Source: Oncomelania hupensis
Taxonomy: Eukaryota > Mollusca > Gastropoda > Littorinimorpha > Pomatiopsidae
Direction of reading: 5' to 3'
NCBI GenBank assembly: GCA_036898135.1
Contig: CM072527.1
Location: 30,877,555 to 30,941,554, forward strand
Length of the DNA: 64,000 bases
Both the position numbers and the translations under genes were made by a program. How positions within the stretch are numbered: position 1 is the first letter of the stretch; every line of letters starts with the position of its first letter. The notes under the pieces are model-generated. The model searched no databases, was not told the DNA's origin, and saw only the letters and a program-made list of their open reading frames with translations. Below, one piece after another: positions 1 to 11,912 of this stretch.

Positions 1-39
1 GCCTAAGATATGTTATTAAATGTTGCATATCTCTTCCCT

Positions 40-140
<101 letters not shown>

Positions 141-390
141 CACAAGTGAATGCATGTCTCCATAGAAAAAAACACACGAATACATAACATTTCATTACGT
201 GTTATTTTCCCATAGTCTTGTAAATTGTTGTACTTTGAAATTTGCTTAAATAAATGTCTCAATTGTTTGTTGCTTTGTTTTGTGAAGTCCTTTTAAACTT
301 GACTGTATTTACTCTTTGTTTGATTGTGTGTTTACATTCAGATTGTGTTTGTGTCTACTGTGTGTATCATATCGATTGTGTGTCCATGTA

Positions 391-474
<84 letters not shown>

Positions 475-544
475 TGTGTGTTATAGGTCTAGCATGTCTT
501 GTAAATTGTGCTGTTTTGGATGAGGTTTTAAATGTAAATGTATT

Positions 545-1105
545 TTAAATGTTTGTTTGGGCTCTCTCGTGTATAGTAAATAGTGGATGAGTTTTTAAAA
601 TACATTCAGTTTCAGCAGGAATTTTTGTTAGGCATAAAATACTTAAGCACAGCGAACAAAAGTAGTTTCTAATAGCGTGAGGGACAATTGTCACGTATTT
701 CTAAAATGTATAACAAAATCATAAGAGAGGGCGCCGGCGGTTCGTTAAGGTCTGGCTACAGCAATGCAGTGGGCTTGGTTAAAATAATTATAAGCTGCTC
801 AAAGTACTCGAGGCAAGTGCCACTGTACTAGACTATAGGCTACAGCAAGTCCGGCCAGCCAGCGTCTCTGACCTGGTTACAGGCGGTTCAGCCAGCGTGA
901 AGGGAACATCAGAGGCAAAAGAAGGGTTGAATTTAGCAACCGTCTCAGAGTACCACTTATAAACAGGCGTGACAATACATGCATTCATCCATCCAGAAGA
1001 ATGAAAAAGACATTTATTTAAATGAGTACTATATAAAATAAAATAAAAAGATCAATTTTTATTTGAGAGGAAAATAGAAGGTTTCTTTGGATAAATTCCA
1101 TACAG
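545..1105. other. No gene seen
   Basis: Unremarkable sequence between the CT repeats and the first LINE fragment. I see no exon-like frame with splice sites, no tRNA boxes and no repeat shared with the rest of the window. Confidence 0.5.
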
Positions 1106-1109
1106 AAGT

Positions 1110-1500
1110 TTAGCATCAATTTGAATATTGTTTGAAGGACTTCTTGCAAAGGTGTGTTTTGAGGCTGTGCAAAACGTGTCTCACGTGAGAGAGAGAGTTC
1201 TAGGCCTTGGTTGCCTGAAATCTGAAAGAATGTTGTCCTGCTGTTTTGAGGTTGACCTTTGGTATTGAAAATAAGTTGTCTGAGCTAGATTGCCGCGACC
1301 TGGTTGGCGCATAGGTTAACAGTTGTGACGACAAGTGAGGATGGAGAGTAGAGTCAAAATAATGATAGGCCAAGGTGGCCAATAAATATATTTATATTCT
1401 TTCTCTAAACGTTTTTTTAATGGCAAACAAGCTTTGCTGCTTCGTTCTTCACACTCTGAATGGAAGAAATCTGATCGCAGGTGATATCTGCCAGCATAAT
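1110..1500 (-). mobile_element. L2/CR1-type LINE, 3' end fragment
   Basis: On the minus strand the translation near 1200-1382 reads SSSDNLFSIPKVNLKTAG followed by HSFRFQATKAWN after a frame break. This is the pattern of the far C-terminus of L2/CR1-type reverse transcriptase proteins: an LRSS-like segment, then RSF..AP..WN.LP. A further stretch, SLKTHLCKKSF, follows nearer 1140. Frames are broken, so it is a relic without intact coding capacity. Confidence 0.55.
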
Positions 1501-1639
1501 AATGGGCATATAACAATTGTACATTATATGGTCAGAAATTGAACTAGTCTTCTATTTTTCTAGTGCAGTCATCATCAGACTGAAATACCCCCAAAAAAAT
1601 GAGCGCCAAGAAAAACTGAAACAAAATGGTGGCATTAAT

Positions 1640-1930
1640 ATGCAAATACTGAATTTGATCTTGTGGTGGTCTTGACCACAAGACAACCTTGACATCTGAT
1701 TTCAAATGGGCACACATGTATGATCAAGTAAACTACAGCAAGATGTATTATGCCAAAACCCTGTTACCTTGGCATGACCTTGACCTTCAATTACCTTGAC
1801 CTTGGCATGACCTCTGATGCTCATGAATAATCAAATAACCCAAAGTTGATGCATAATGTACAGCCATTGTGCTGTACGATGACACAATTATTACGTTTTT
1901 ATAAGGCCAAACATGACATTGATCTTCATA
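1640..1930. repeat. GACCTT-rich dispersed repeat (family D, part)
   Basis: Contains several close copies of GACCTTGACCTT, e.g. around 1771-1812. The same texture recurs at 27510-28215. TGACCTTGA is the reverse complement of the extended nuclear-receptor half site TCAAGGTCA. I read this as a repeat family, not a host enhancer. Confidence 0.6.
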
Positions 1931-1950
1931 TATGAGAGGTCAATCTATTG

Positions 1951-2108
1951 AAAAAGAGGTGGAAGGACAACATTCGAGAATGGACTGGCTTGACACCGAG
2001 TGAAGCCATCAGGGTTGCTGAGGACAGAAAAAGATGGAGTACGCTAGTTAAACTATCATCTGTGGTGCCCCAACGACTTTCGAATTAAGGGATAGGATAG
2101 GATATGAT
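1951..2108 (+). mobile_element. RTE-type LINE, 3' stub (about 155 bp)
   Basis: Matches the last 150 bp of the full RTE element at 53.1-56.3 kb, in opposite orientation. The translation resembles KKRWKDNIREWTGLTPSEA and it ends in a GGATAGGATAGGATA tail. It is 5' truncated, as expected of abortive target-primed reverse transcription. Confidence 0.9.
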
Positions 2109-2230
2109 AAGTGCTCCATATCTGTGACCACATTTGGTAGTTGTTAAAAGAAAGCTACACAACTGAACTGATCTTTTAAAATAAATAAAGCTACTGAGCT
2201 AAAGTTATATCTGCTAAAATAATCCAATAC

Positions 2231-2413
2231 CTTTGCACCAATTCGCCTCAAGGGGAGATCTTCCAGATCGTCACTGGGCATGTTGGCACTGAGGTTGTTA
2301 AGCATGTAGTCAGCAAGAAACTGAACCTGTCGTTGATCCTCCAAGCTTTGCAAGAGTGACTGACAAGCGTCCAAACAGTCCGCTGGCCGTGTTTTTCTCA
2401 GGTCTTCCAAGGC
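2231..2413 (-). CDS. ZFYVE26: ZFYVE26-like exon c
   Basis: A 183-nt exon (61 codons), from ALEDLRKTRPADCL to LPLRRIGAK. The acceptor is TTATGTAG/G and the donor AAG/GTATTG. Phase 0 at both ends. The composition (Leu, Gln, Asp, Arg; no glycine runs) suits an alpha-solenoid. Confidence 0.75.
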
Positions 2414-5400
2414 CTACATAACAAAAAGATACGTAAAAAGACAGGGTTTTGTCTCTGGTATTTCACTTGAGCCAATCTTTGCAAAGGTCTTACGACTTTA
2501 AATAACGCGATGCACAATGGCTTGGTTAAAATTTGTGAGGGTCTGATCCTAAAGCCCTAGCTTAACTGGGCGAGACAAACCGAACCTTGTCTCGGCGAAC
2601 CAAATGTCAAAATTGCGGTTTTATTCTTAATTGGGTCTTCCCGAGACCAGCCGAGACGAGACAGGAGATCGGGCGTCACGGCGAGCTCTTTCGTTTCTGA
2701 ACTAAGTCTATTTTTAGCTGCGTCGAAACTGACATACCGTGACAAAGTTACGTTAGCAACAATGGCGGCCTTCGATCTTTTTTTTTTGATTGATTGATTG
2801 TTGCTTTAGGTCCAATGGACTCTTACGAGCCAAATCAGGATCGGACAACCCCCGATCCGCATAAAAGATCTGCTGAAACAACCCTAGTGGGAAAATTGAA
2901 TGCCCTCCACCGGCCAGTCACTTTACAATAAAGACATCCCACGCAGGGGACGGCTGAGGCTTTACCCCAACTACTCGAACCCCCGGTTACAAAAACAAAA
3001 TAGAATACAAACATCATTATAAATCATCAACAAAACACATACATATAAAATGCCTATAGTGCTAAATAATAACATCATTGGAAGCCCTAGTGACCACCCG
3101 GCAGAAAGCGTCCAACACTCCCAAGCTGATCCAACAGACCTCATACACAAACAAGGAGTCTTGTCCAGGAAGAGTTTTCAAGAAAAAAGGTAGGTCATTG
3201 ATCTAGCGAAGAAGAAGATAGTATAGCAGAGTGATAGGACAGATCAGGAATGGGAAAGAGCAAATGAGGAAGACAGCGACAGTGGGAATTTAAAGCACTA
3301 AATTTCCAGAAAGTGGGGATACTATTTATACTGAAACCCGATTTTGGCGTTGTTCTAGCGCTGTATGTCATAAGCGAGAACGAAGGGGCAGCAGAAAGAG
3401 AAAGGAAGCAAAAGGCAACAATGCCCTATATGTGTTGCAAAGGCACCAGCAAGGTGCATTTCATGCACTGGTGCAAGAGTTGGCTGAACAGGTCAATGGC
3501 TATTCAATGATTTATAATTTTTACTGATTCAGTATTTTCACTGTTCTCTAGTCTAAATTAAGTTTGGATTTGGTGCACCTACTTCTTTTAAGTGTTGTAG
3601 TATTTCTTTAGATCAGTTGTCATTGACATTGATAGATTTTTCAGCAAATCAAAATAGTGTCTCGGGCAGGTTTGCTGCGCACGAACGGCAAGACGAAAGG
3701 CCGGCCCGCGACACGGCGAGACAGGTCTCGATGTTCTCGCCGATCCCGTCTCGGATTGCTCGCCGAGCCTAGTTAAGGGCAAGGATGGTTCGGGTGTCTC
3801 GCCGAGACTGTCTCGGGTGTCTCGCCGAGACAAGGTTCGGGTTTGTCTCGGCCAGTTAAGCTAGGGCTTAATCAGGAGTGAGATTTAGCGGTCGCCCGGT
3901 CGCCCGAGGCGACTTAAAACCGGCTCGGGCGACCTCACTTTATAATTGAGCCAGCCCGCCTGGCGACCTAAAAAAAAATGATGATACTTGCAGACTTTTA
4001 GAAGCTTGGTTCGAAGCGAGGGCGTTTTTAGGTCACTGTTCGTCTGCTACGAGTATGAAGCATAAGCGAGCGTTATGTCCCTTTGCCTACTTCCCTTTCG
4101 CGCCAAGTGCGCTGTCTGCTTTGTTTGTGAAAAAGACACCCGCTACAAATTACGTGTATTGTCAAAATTTGTGTTTTATATGTGAACGATTGTAATTGTC
4201 GGGCTGCCTAAAAATCATGCGGGCTACCTCACTTTACTTACTAGCTAGCCCGGCGGGCTAGTTAGTCTCCTGGGTTAAATCTCACCCCTGGGCTTAATGC
4301 ACCTGCCAGATGACATTTTTACTCTGGTCGCTGAATGTTGCAAAGATAGGTTGTTAATGTCAGTTTCACAAACAACCAAATGGCTGAAAAAGTTTTTAAA
4401 ATGGCTGAGAAAGTTTTAAAAGCTGGTTAAAATTGATTACTTCTATTTAGGAGGAGGCTGCAGCTTTGTTGATGATTCACTCTCAGCTAATTATGCTGCC
4501 AATGAGGGGCCTGCGGCAATTTCTACACCAGTTAGCTGGTTTCACTACACTGCTGTTCTCACAAAAAAATAATTTTCAGTACTACTCAGTCTTGCTGCTT
4601 GAGACATTGAAGCTTTTGAAGTTGTCTCTTGATGATGTTGTCTATGCAACAGTTGGCACTGTGTGTATTTGATGTCAGTTTGTGGCAGCTGGAATGAGAA
4701 AGTCACCTGGCAGTAGCGCTTGGATCAGACCCTTAAACATTTTATGAAAGAGGCTGAGGCGTTGCTAACTGCGGCAGTCATCCAAGGGTGGGAGGTTCAG
4801 GTCATAGGGGTGACAGACCTCTGGAATATAAGATTCTTTCTTAAAGGCAGACATGAGAATGGGGGCTATCTCCTTTCACTGCTTTACCTTCTTGCTTATC
4901 AACTTTTTTATGTCCATAGAACAACAGACATTTTTTAGTATATATATATATATATCCTTATCAACGGCTTATAATTGGTTTAGTATAGAAAGATATGAAG
5001 ACAACAGCCTACCTGATACATTGGCTTCATGTCAAATGCGTCAGCAGTTAGCAAAAACTTTAGAAACCAAACTTCAGTCTCCTGCAAAGAAATATAACAA
5101 ACATTTTTAAGGTACAGCAAAAAAGGTTTAAAAACAATTTAATCAATGAAATTTGAAGCAAATCAAACATAAAATATAGAAGAAAAAACTCACCAAAACT
5201 ATCTCCGAGGGTAAATTGTGCAGCCTGGCCCAGTCTCGAAGTACCACAAAATTTCCAGCTTGGATCAACACATTCAGCACTTCTTTTGGGTCATCCTTGG
5301 CCAGTTTAGCTAGGTGCCTCCAATCCTCATATCTGCTCAGTTTCTGGAGGAGCTCTTTGGGTGAAGCGGTGACAGTAGTTGAAGAAGTAGGGATGATGAC

Positions 5401-5422
5401 TTCAGACTGTTGCATGGCTAAC
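2231..5422 (-). CDS. ZFYVE26: Spastizin (ZFYVE26)-like protein, three internal exons
   Basis: Three minus-strand exons (5194-5422, 5013-5081, 2231-2413) join in phase 0 and give about 160 residues of alpha-helical protein. They begin with a Ser/Thr-rich linker, then a DW..L..LAKDDP..VLN..IQA pattern, a W..LHNLP segment, CLDACQSLL and FLADYM. The order resembles the region of vertebrate spastizin before its FYVE zinc finger (DW, DP, an EW..LYPIP segment, then CLE and FLANYL). That comparison is from memory, not a search. Spastizin acts in endosome/lysosome traffic, autophagic lysosome reformation and cytokinesis. The gene would continue off the left edge (FYVE and C-terminus) and to the right (N-terminal exons, not identified). 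Introns carry a Harbinger-like and a hAT-like MITE. Another large helical-solenoid trafficking protein is the main alternative. Confidence 0.6.
2553..3868. mobile_element. PIF/Harbinger-like MITE with nested family-A copy
   Basis: The left end AGCCCTAGCTTAACTGG is repeated inverted at the right end (CCAGTTAAGCTAGGGCT). The similarity continues about 50 bp inward through a GAGACAAACC..GAACCTTGTCTCGGCGA pattern. TAA flanks both ends (2550-2552 and 3869-3871), the 3-bp TWA duplication typical of PIF/Harbinger. No transposase is seen, so it is non-autonomous. A family-A copy is inserted inside. Internally, 3700-3840 has several inverted CTCGCCGAGAC motifs. Confidence 0.75.
2785..3345 (-). mobile_element. 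Family A repeat, copy 1
   Basis: About 560 bp matching the other family-A copies, inserted in the Harbinger-like MITE. On the minus strand it begins near a TATAAATAG box at 3330 and ends with the CTAAAGCAACAATCAATC tail at 2789-2806. Belongs to the CAAT-tailed subgroup. Confidence 0.85.
3873..4290. mobile_element. hAT-like MITE, 418 bp
   Basis: The ends are CAGGAGTGAGATTTAGC and, reverse complemented from the right, CAGGGGTGAGATTTAAC. GGCTTAAT is repeated exactly at 3865-3872 and 4291-4298, an 8-bp target duplication. CAG-starting inverted repeats with 8-bp duplications are characteristic of hAT elements. Subterminal GC-rich blocks (CGCCCGAGGCGAC; GCCCGGCGGGCTAG) form extra hairpins. No transposase. 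Confidence 0.85.
4300..4990. other. Intron, no supported gene
   Basis: Intron between the ZFYVE26-like exons. The plus strand has a 68-codon frame at 4466-4672, behind an AG at about 4451, that I cannot assign. Confidence 0.4.
5013..5081 (-). CDS. ZFYVE26: ZFYVE26-like exon b
   Basis: A 69-nt exon (23 codons) reading ETEVWFLKFLLTADAF, then DMKPMYQ. The acceptor TTTCTTTGCAG/G and donor CAG/GTAGGC are both good. It is phase 0 at both ends and fits between exons a and c without a frame change. Confidence 0.7.
5194..5422 (-). CDS. ZFYVE26: ZFYVE26-like exon a
   Basis: The acceptor is CAAATCAG with a poor pyrimidine tract; the donor TTTTG/GTGAGTT is good. The 76 complete codons run from a methionine-containing linker to LPSEIVL, ending in phase 0. 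The weak acceptor leaves the 5' border uncertain; translation could also begin at the ATG at 5413-5415 if this were a first coding exon. Confidence 0.7.
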
Positions 5423-5438
5423 CTGATTTGCTTGGTCT

Positions 5439-5694
5439 TGATACATGTTGTGATCTGTCAGGCAGTAGAAATGCATGCATAATGTAAGCATATTTTTCAA
5501 CACTGATACTTTCTTTAACTCATTATATCCCAAGCATGTATAAATCCGCACAGAGCAGCCTAACCCTGATATATGTTGTGATCTGTCAGGCAGTAGAAAT
5601 GCATGCATAATGTAAGCATATTTTAACATTGATACTTTCTTTAATGCATTCTATCCCAAGCATGTATAAATCCACACAGAGCAGCCTAACCCTA
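5439..5694. repeat. Tandem duplication, two units of 128 bp
   Basis: Two adjacent copies beginning TGATACATGTTGTGATCTG and TGATATATGTTGTGATCTG, differing at a few positions. They lie just upstream, in gene sense, of ZFYVE26-like exon a and may affect recognition of its acceptor. Confidence 0.93.
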
Positions 5695-5792
5695 ACTGAC
5701 CAACCACGGATTTATCCATACAGCTACAGTAGTGCTATTGAAATTTTTTTAATGTTTTTGTGTCTTAAAATGACTTTGACCTTCAAAATTGG

Positions 5793-7030
<1,238 letters not shown>

Positions 7031-7035
7031 AATAC

Positions 7036-7885
7036 CTATCCTATCCTATCCCCTAACTCGGAGGTCGTAGGGGCACCACAGATGATCGTTTAACCAGCGT
7101 AATCCATTTTTCCCTGCCCTCAGAAACCCTGATTGTTTCGCTCATTGTCAAACCAGTCAATTCTCGAATGTTGTCCTCCCACCTCTTTTTTGGTCTCCCT
7201 CTTCTTCTACCTCCTTGCTCTGTGCTTGCAGGATGGTCTTTGCAAGACCTGATGATCTGATAACGTGGCCATACCATCGGAGTTTCCGTTTTTTCACCAC
7301 TGTGAGCAGGTCATCTTGTTGTTCAATGGCTTGTGTGATGGTCTGTCGGACTTCGTCATTGGTGATGTGCTGGGTATAGGAAATGCCCAGAAGTCTTCTG
7401 TAGCACCTCATCCCCATGCTTTGTATTCTTCGTTGTAGATCTGCTGTGAGGGTCCATGTTTCTCAATCATATAGGGAGATGGAGATGACAAGGGAGCGCA
7501 GCAGTCTTACCTTGGAATGTAACCTGATGGTCCTGTCTTTCCACAATGGCTTCAACCTCGCCAGGGCAGCAGTTGTTTGTGCGATACTGTAGAGGACTTC
7601 CTGTCGGGACCCATTGTCTGATACAATGGCTCCTAAATATTTTAAGCTAAGCACTGTGTTGAGGGATTGGCCTTGGACTTTGATATCCGTGTTGATGCCA
7701 TTGGTGTTGGTCATCATTAATTTTGGTCTTCTCTGCACTTATTTCTATTCCATTGGTTCTGGAGGTGGTGTCAAGCCTCTGTACCAGCTGTTCAAGTTCT
7801 TGCTCCTCTCCAGCCAATCCATCAATGCCATCCGCAAAACGAAGGCTGGAGATTGCTCTTTTCCCAATGCTGACGGTGCCTTCAA
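7036..7885 (-). mobile_element. RTE-type LINE fragment, left arm of inverted pair
   Basis: Minus-strand 3' part of the RTE family. It carries the end of the reverse transcriptase domain (EGTVSIGKRAISSLRFADG) through the C-terminal RKLRWYGHVIRSSGL segment, ending in a TATCC repeat tail at 7036-7050. It has several frame breaks. It is joined head to head with a plus-strand copy at 7880. Confidence 0.93.
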
Positions 7886-8518
7886 CACAGTGCATAGCTT
7901 CAAATGTTTAGGAGCCATTGTATCAGACTATGGGTCCCGACAGGAAGTCCTCTCCAGGATGGCACAAACAACTGCTGCCCTGGCGAGGTTGATGCCAATG
8001 TGGAAAGACAGGACCATCAGTCTACATTCCAAGGTAAGGCTGCTGCGCTCTCATGTCCATCTTCCTATATGCTTGCGAAACATGGACCCTCACAGCAGAT
8101 CTACAACGAAGAATACAAAACATTGAGATGAGGTGCTACAGAAGACTTCTGGGCATTTCCTATACCCAGCACATCACCAACGACGAAGTCCGACCGACCA
8201 TCACACATGCCATTGGACAACACGATGACCTGCTCACAGTGGTGAAAAAAAACGGAAACTCCGATGGTATGGCCACGTTACCAGATCATCAGGTCTTGCA
8301 AAGACCTTCCTGCAAGGCACAGTGCAAGGAGGTAGAAGAAGAGGGAGACCGAAAAAGAGGTGGGAAGACAACATTCGAGAATGGACTGGTTTGACACTGA
8401 GCGAAACAATCAGGGTTGCTGAGGACAGGAAAAGATGGAGTACGCTGGTTAAACGATCATCTGTGGTGCCCCTACGACCTCCGAGTTACCGGATAGGATA
8501 GGATACGATAGGATAGTT
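7880..8518 (+). mobile_element. RTE-type LINE fragment, right arm of inverted pair
   Basis: Plus-strand copy starting at the NTVHSFKCLGAIVSDYG region and ending in GGATAGGATAGGATACG at 8495-8515. It covers the same 3' portion as its minus-strand partner, so the pair forms an imperfect palindrome with about 240 bp of unpaired centre. Frameshifts make it non-functional. Confidence 0.93.
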
Positions 8519-8560
8519 TGCTGTGGTATTTTTCACTTCACATACAATTAGTGTGATGGA

Positions 8561-8561
<1 letters not shown>

Positions 8562-8638
<77 letters not shown>
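8562..8638. repeat. (GA)n microsatellite
   Basis: An uninterrupted GA run of about 75 bp immediately to the right of the RTE inverted pair. Confidence 0.98.
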
Positions 8639-8639
<1 letters not shown>

Positions 8640-8641
<2 letters not shown>

Positions 8642-9370
8642 CACATGATCAAAATAATTATAACAAAATTAAGAAAATAAAAAAACCATGTATTTATTTG
8701 TCAAAGTCAAAGGTGTTATTACTTAAACCCAAAAGCTATGGCAATTTGTTTGTACTAAAAGAATTGGGTTGTTTTGTTATCTAAATAATAATACATTATA
8801 CATGTTGCAGGGTGTGTGCATATGAGTGATTAAAAGTAGAAAGTGATATCGCGCAGTCTTTGTCCAATAAGACGAACACTTGGTTGGGATGATTTGATTT
8901 TATTCAGAGTTTGCATGAGATTTACATCATCAATCAAGCAATTGATCATGCAAGCAACCCTCTATAAATAAACAATAAAGACCAAGGCTAAACAGAATTT
9001 TTAAAATTGATTAAAAAAAAAAATTATGAACAACATGAAGATGATACTTGAATTAATGACAAATGCAAAACTTTACAGTTATAAATCAAATAAGCCAAAC
9101 ATATAATGTAATGAATATCATCCATTGTAAAAGCTTGAGAACAATTACAAAATAAGCTCAGAACTTTAGGCAAAAATTATTAAGTAATTATGAAAATCCA
9201 AAATGACTACTAAAGATCATGAGATCAACGGAACATTCAACATTTTTTTCAAAATGAGTCAATAGCATAAAAATATAAAAGTATTAAAAGAATTAATTTT
9301 TTTAAAAACTTTTGTGATAATGAAAATAAAATATATTTATCTCACTTCACTCACACGGATTACATTATAT
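8640..9370. other. No gene seen
   Basis: AT-rich sequence with oligo-A and oligo-T tracts. No splice-bounded frame, tRNA-like box or repeat shared with other parts of the window. Confidence 0.5.
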
Positions 9371-9374
9371 TACA

Positions 9375-10020
9375 TGATTATTGCTTTAGGTCCAGCGGAC
9401 TCTTCCGAGCCAAATCAGGACAAGTGTAGCCGAACCAGGTCCACAAAATCAAGACCACAACTTCGCTGAAAGAGGACTCGCCCCTGATCCGCATAAAAGA
9501 TCTGCCGAAACAACACTAGTGGTAACACTGAAGGCACTCCACCAGCCGGTCACTTTACAATAAAGACATCCCACGCAGGGGGCGCTGAGGCTATACTCTA
9601 ATTTATCGAACCCCCGTTTACAAAAACAAAATAGAATATAAACATCATTATAAAATACCAACAAAACACATACATATAAAATGCCTACATTGCCAAATAA
9701 TAACATCATAGGAAGCCCCAATGACCACCTGGCAGAAAGCGTCTAATATTTCCAAGCTGATCCAACAGACCTCACACACAAATGAGGAGTTTTGTCCCGG
9801 AAGAGTTTCACGAAAAAAAGGTAGGTGACTGGTCAAGCAAAGAAGAAGATAGTATAGTAGATTGATAGAGAACAGAGTAGAAATGAGAAAGAACAAAGGA
9901 GAAAGACAGCGACAGTGGGAATTTAAAGCACTAAATTTCCAGAAAGTGGGGATACTATTTATACTGCCCCCCCCCCCCTTTCCTCACCCCCCCTCCCCCC
10001 GGCACTCCAACTGGGGTGTT
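9375..10020 (-). mobile_element. Family A repeat, copy 2
   Basis: One of the longest copies. In minus orientation it opens with a C/G-rich hairpin (9966-10015), a TATAAATAG box at about 9955-9963, and ends at the TAAAGCAATAATCATG tail near 9378. Open frames in it are short and broken. Confidence 0.88.
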
Positions 10021-10620
10021 CCGAAAACAATCACACTTGCACATTAAATGTCTCCATAATACCTTTAAAAAACATACACATACAAATGTTTTGTAAGACA
10101 TTACATGTACATAAGAAGGCAAGAAACCGTGGTCCCACATCAAGGAAGCATGAAACTTGTCTCACATCTGTCATTGTCACATCAGTACACACATAAATGA
10201 ACACACGTTGCTTCACTTTAAAACAACAACAACAACAACAAACAACAGATAAGCAATGATTCATTTGAACAGTTTTTCTTCAAAATGTTTATAAACGTCT
10301 CCAAAATAGCAATTCTCAAACATGGAAAACTGCATATATATAGGCAATGATTGGAAGCCAACACATCTGAAGCATATATCAAAACTCCACAGACGATGAT
10401 GTTGGTAGTCAGTGGTTGTCTAGTATAGCAAAACTGCAATGCATACTACATACCATTGTACATAATGACAGGTGGAGAACCGCCAACCATACTTCATGTA
10501 CATTAGACAATTTGTGCCTTATGTCATTAGGCAAGAAAATGTAGCGCACATCAGGAAAGCGTGAACACATGCCTGCCATCAGTAAACACATATTCATAAA
10601 AACGTATTCTTGGCAATAAC
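10021..10620. other. Diverged internal duplication, no gene
   Basis: Segments near 10105-10205 and 10510-10605 resemble each other (both have AAGGCAAGAAA, a CACATCA.GGAA block and a CATCAGTA..CACAT block). This is an old tandem duplication of unknown origin. I see no coding content. Confidence 0.4.
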
Positions 10621-10758
10621 TAATCTACAAATATCTTCACCTGTACAGCAATTTCTGTCTGTAAGGCAATTTCTGCCTAAACCCTAGTAAGGCAATTGCC
10701 AAATTATTTGGCCTTTCCTGTCTGTTGTTAGGCAATTCCCCACTGAGGTTACGCAGGC

Positions 10759-11045
10759 AGGCAAGTAGATTAACGTCCCCAGACACATAAGCATATAGGG
10801 GACTTGGATGAACGAGGGCCGATGTAATAAGAAGTCGTTTTGCAGAATGGAGTCAAATGAAGAAGGAGCGCAATAGCTGCTACAACAACCAGCAGGAAGA
10901 TGCGTTGAATCGGAAGGAAGACGGCGTCAATAATGTAGAGTGAAGATGTGACAAGGGTAGCAAAAGGGACGCCAAGACAAGGCCGCCAAAGGTATAGCAG
11001 AGGGAGGGAGGAGGGCCAAAGGGCGACTAGGATGGCAGAGTGAGC
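10759..11045 (-). repeat. Dispersed repeat family B, copy 1
   Basis: Shares GATTAACGTCCCC..GACACAT..GC.TAGGGGACTTGG and about 200 bp of following diverged sequence with 18846-19100. In minus orientation the conserved block is at the end, suggesting the 3' end of a retroposon. Family not recognised. Confidence 0.6.
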
Positions 11046-11393
11046 GGATTATTTATTGTCTAAGGAGAGATAAAATAATTTTTATATGAAGACAGACCAG
11101 GTCTGCCGGGTTATTGCACGGAACAGTATAGGGCCTATATTATATAAAAACAATCAAATTATATAAATTTAATCTAAAATTAATGATAAAACACGTCCGA
11201 GTAAGATTAAAAGCGGGTTAAAAAGAAAACTGCACCAGATCAAGCTTGAACCAGAGCGGCAGCCAGCGGGCACGCGGGAAGGCCAGTTTAGGTAGGATCC
11301 GGTCCCACCACTGGGTCAGGACTGTCTCGGATTACCACGCCCATAGACTTGAGAGCAGCCTCCGTCAAAAGGGACTTTACATTACATTACATG

Positions 11394-11912
11394 AGCCAAA
11401 TCAGGACCGGACAACCCCTGATCCGCATCAAAGATCTGCTGAAACAACCCTAGTGGTAAAACTGAACGCTCTCCACAAGCCAGTCACTTTACAATAAAGA
11501 CATCCCACGCAGGGGACGCTGAGGCTGTACTCAAATTTATCGAACACACCGTTTACAAAAACAAAATGGAATATAAACATCATTATAAATTATCAACAAA
11601 ACACATACATATAAAATGCATACATTGCTAAATAATAACATCTACCACCTGGCAGAAAGCGTCCAATATTCCCAAGCTGATCCAACAGACCTCATACACA
11701 AATAAGGCGTGTTGTCCCGGAAAGTTTTTTTAAAAAAAGGTAGATGACTGGTCTAGCGAAGAAGAAGATAGTCTAGAAGATTGATAGAACAGAGCAGGAA
11801 TGAGAAAGAGCAAATGAGAACGACAGCGACAGTGGGAATTTAAAGCACTAAATTTCCAGAAAGTGAGGATACTATTTATACTGAAACCCCCGGCACCCCA
11901 ACGGGGGTAAAG
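11394..11912 (-). mobile_element. Family A repeat, copy 3
   Basis: Matches the family from the GAGCCAAATCAGG block to the terminal hairpin CCCCCGGCACCCCAACGGGG. It lacks the last 25 bp (GGTCC.GCGGACT) beside the tail; short TTACAT repeats abut the break. Confidence 0.85.

Noticed and set aside
4466..4672. Plus-strand 68-residue frame (EEAAALLMIHSQLI...) behind an AG
   Set aside because: Open and exon-like on the left side, but there is no clear donor, no recognised family, and it lies inside the intron of a minus-strand gene. Insufficient to call.
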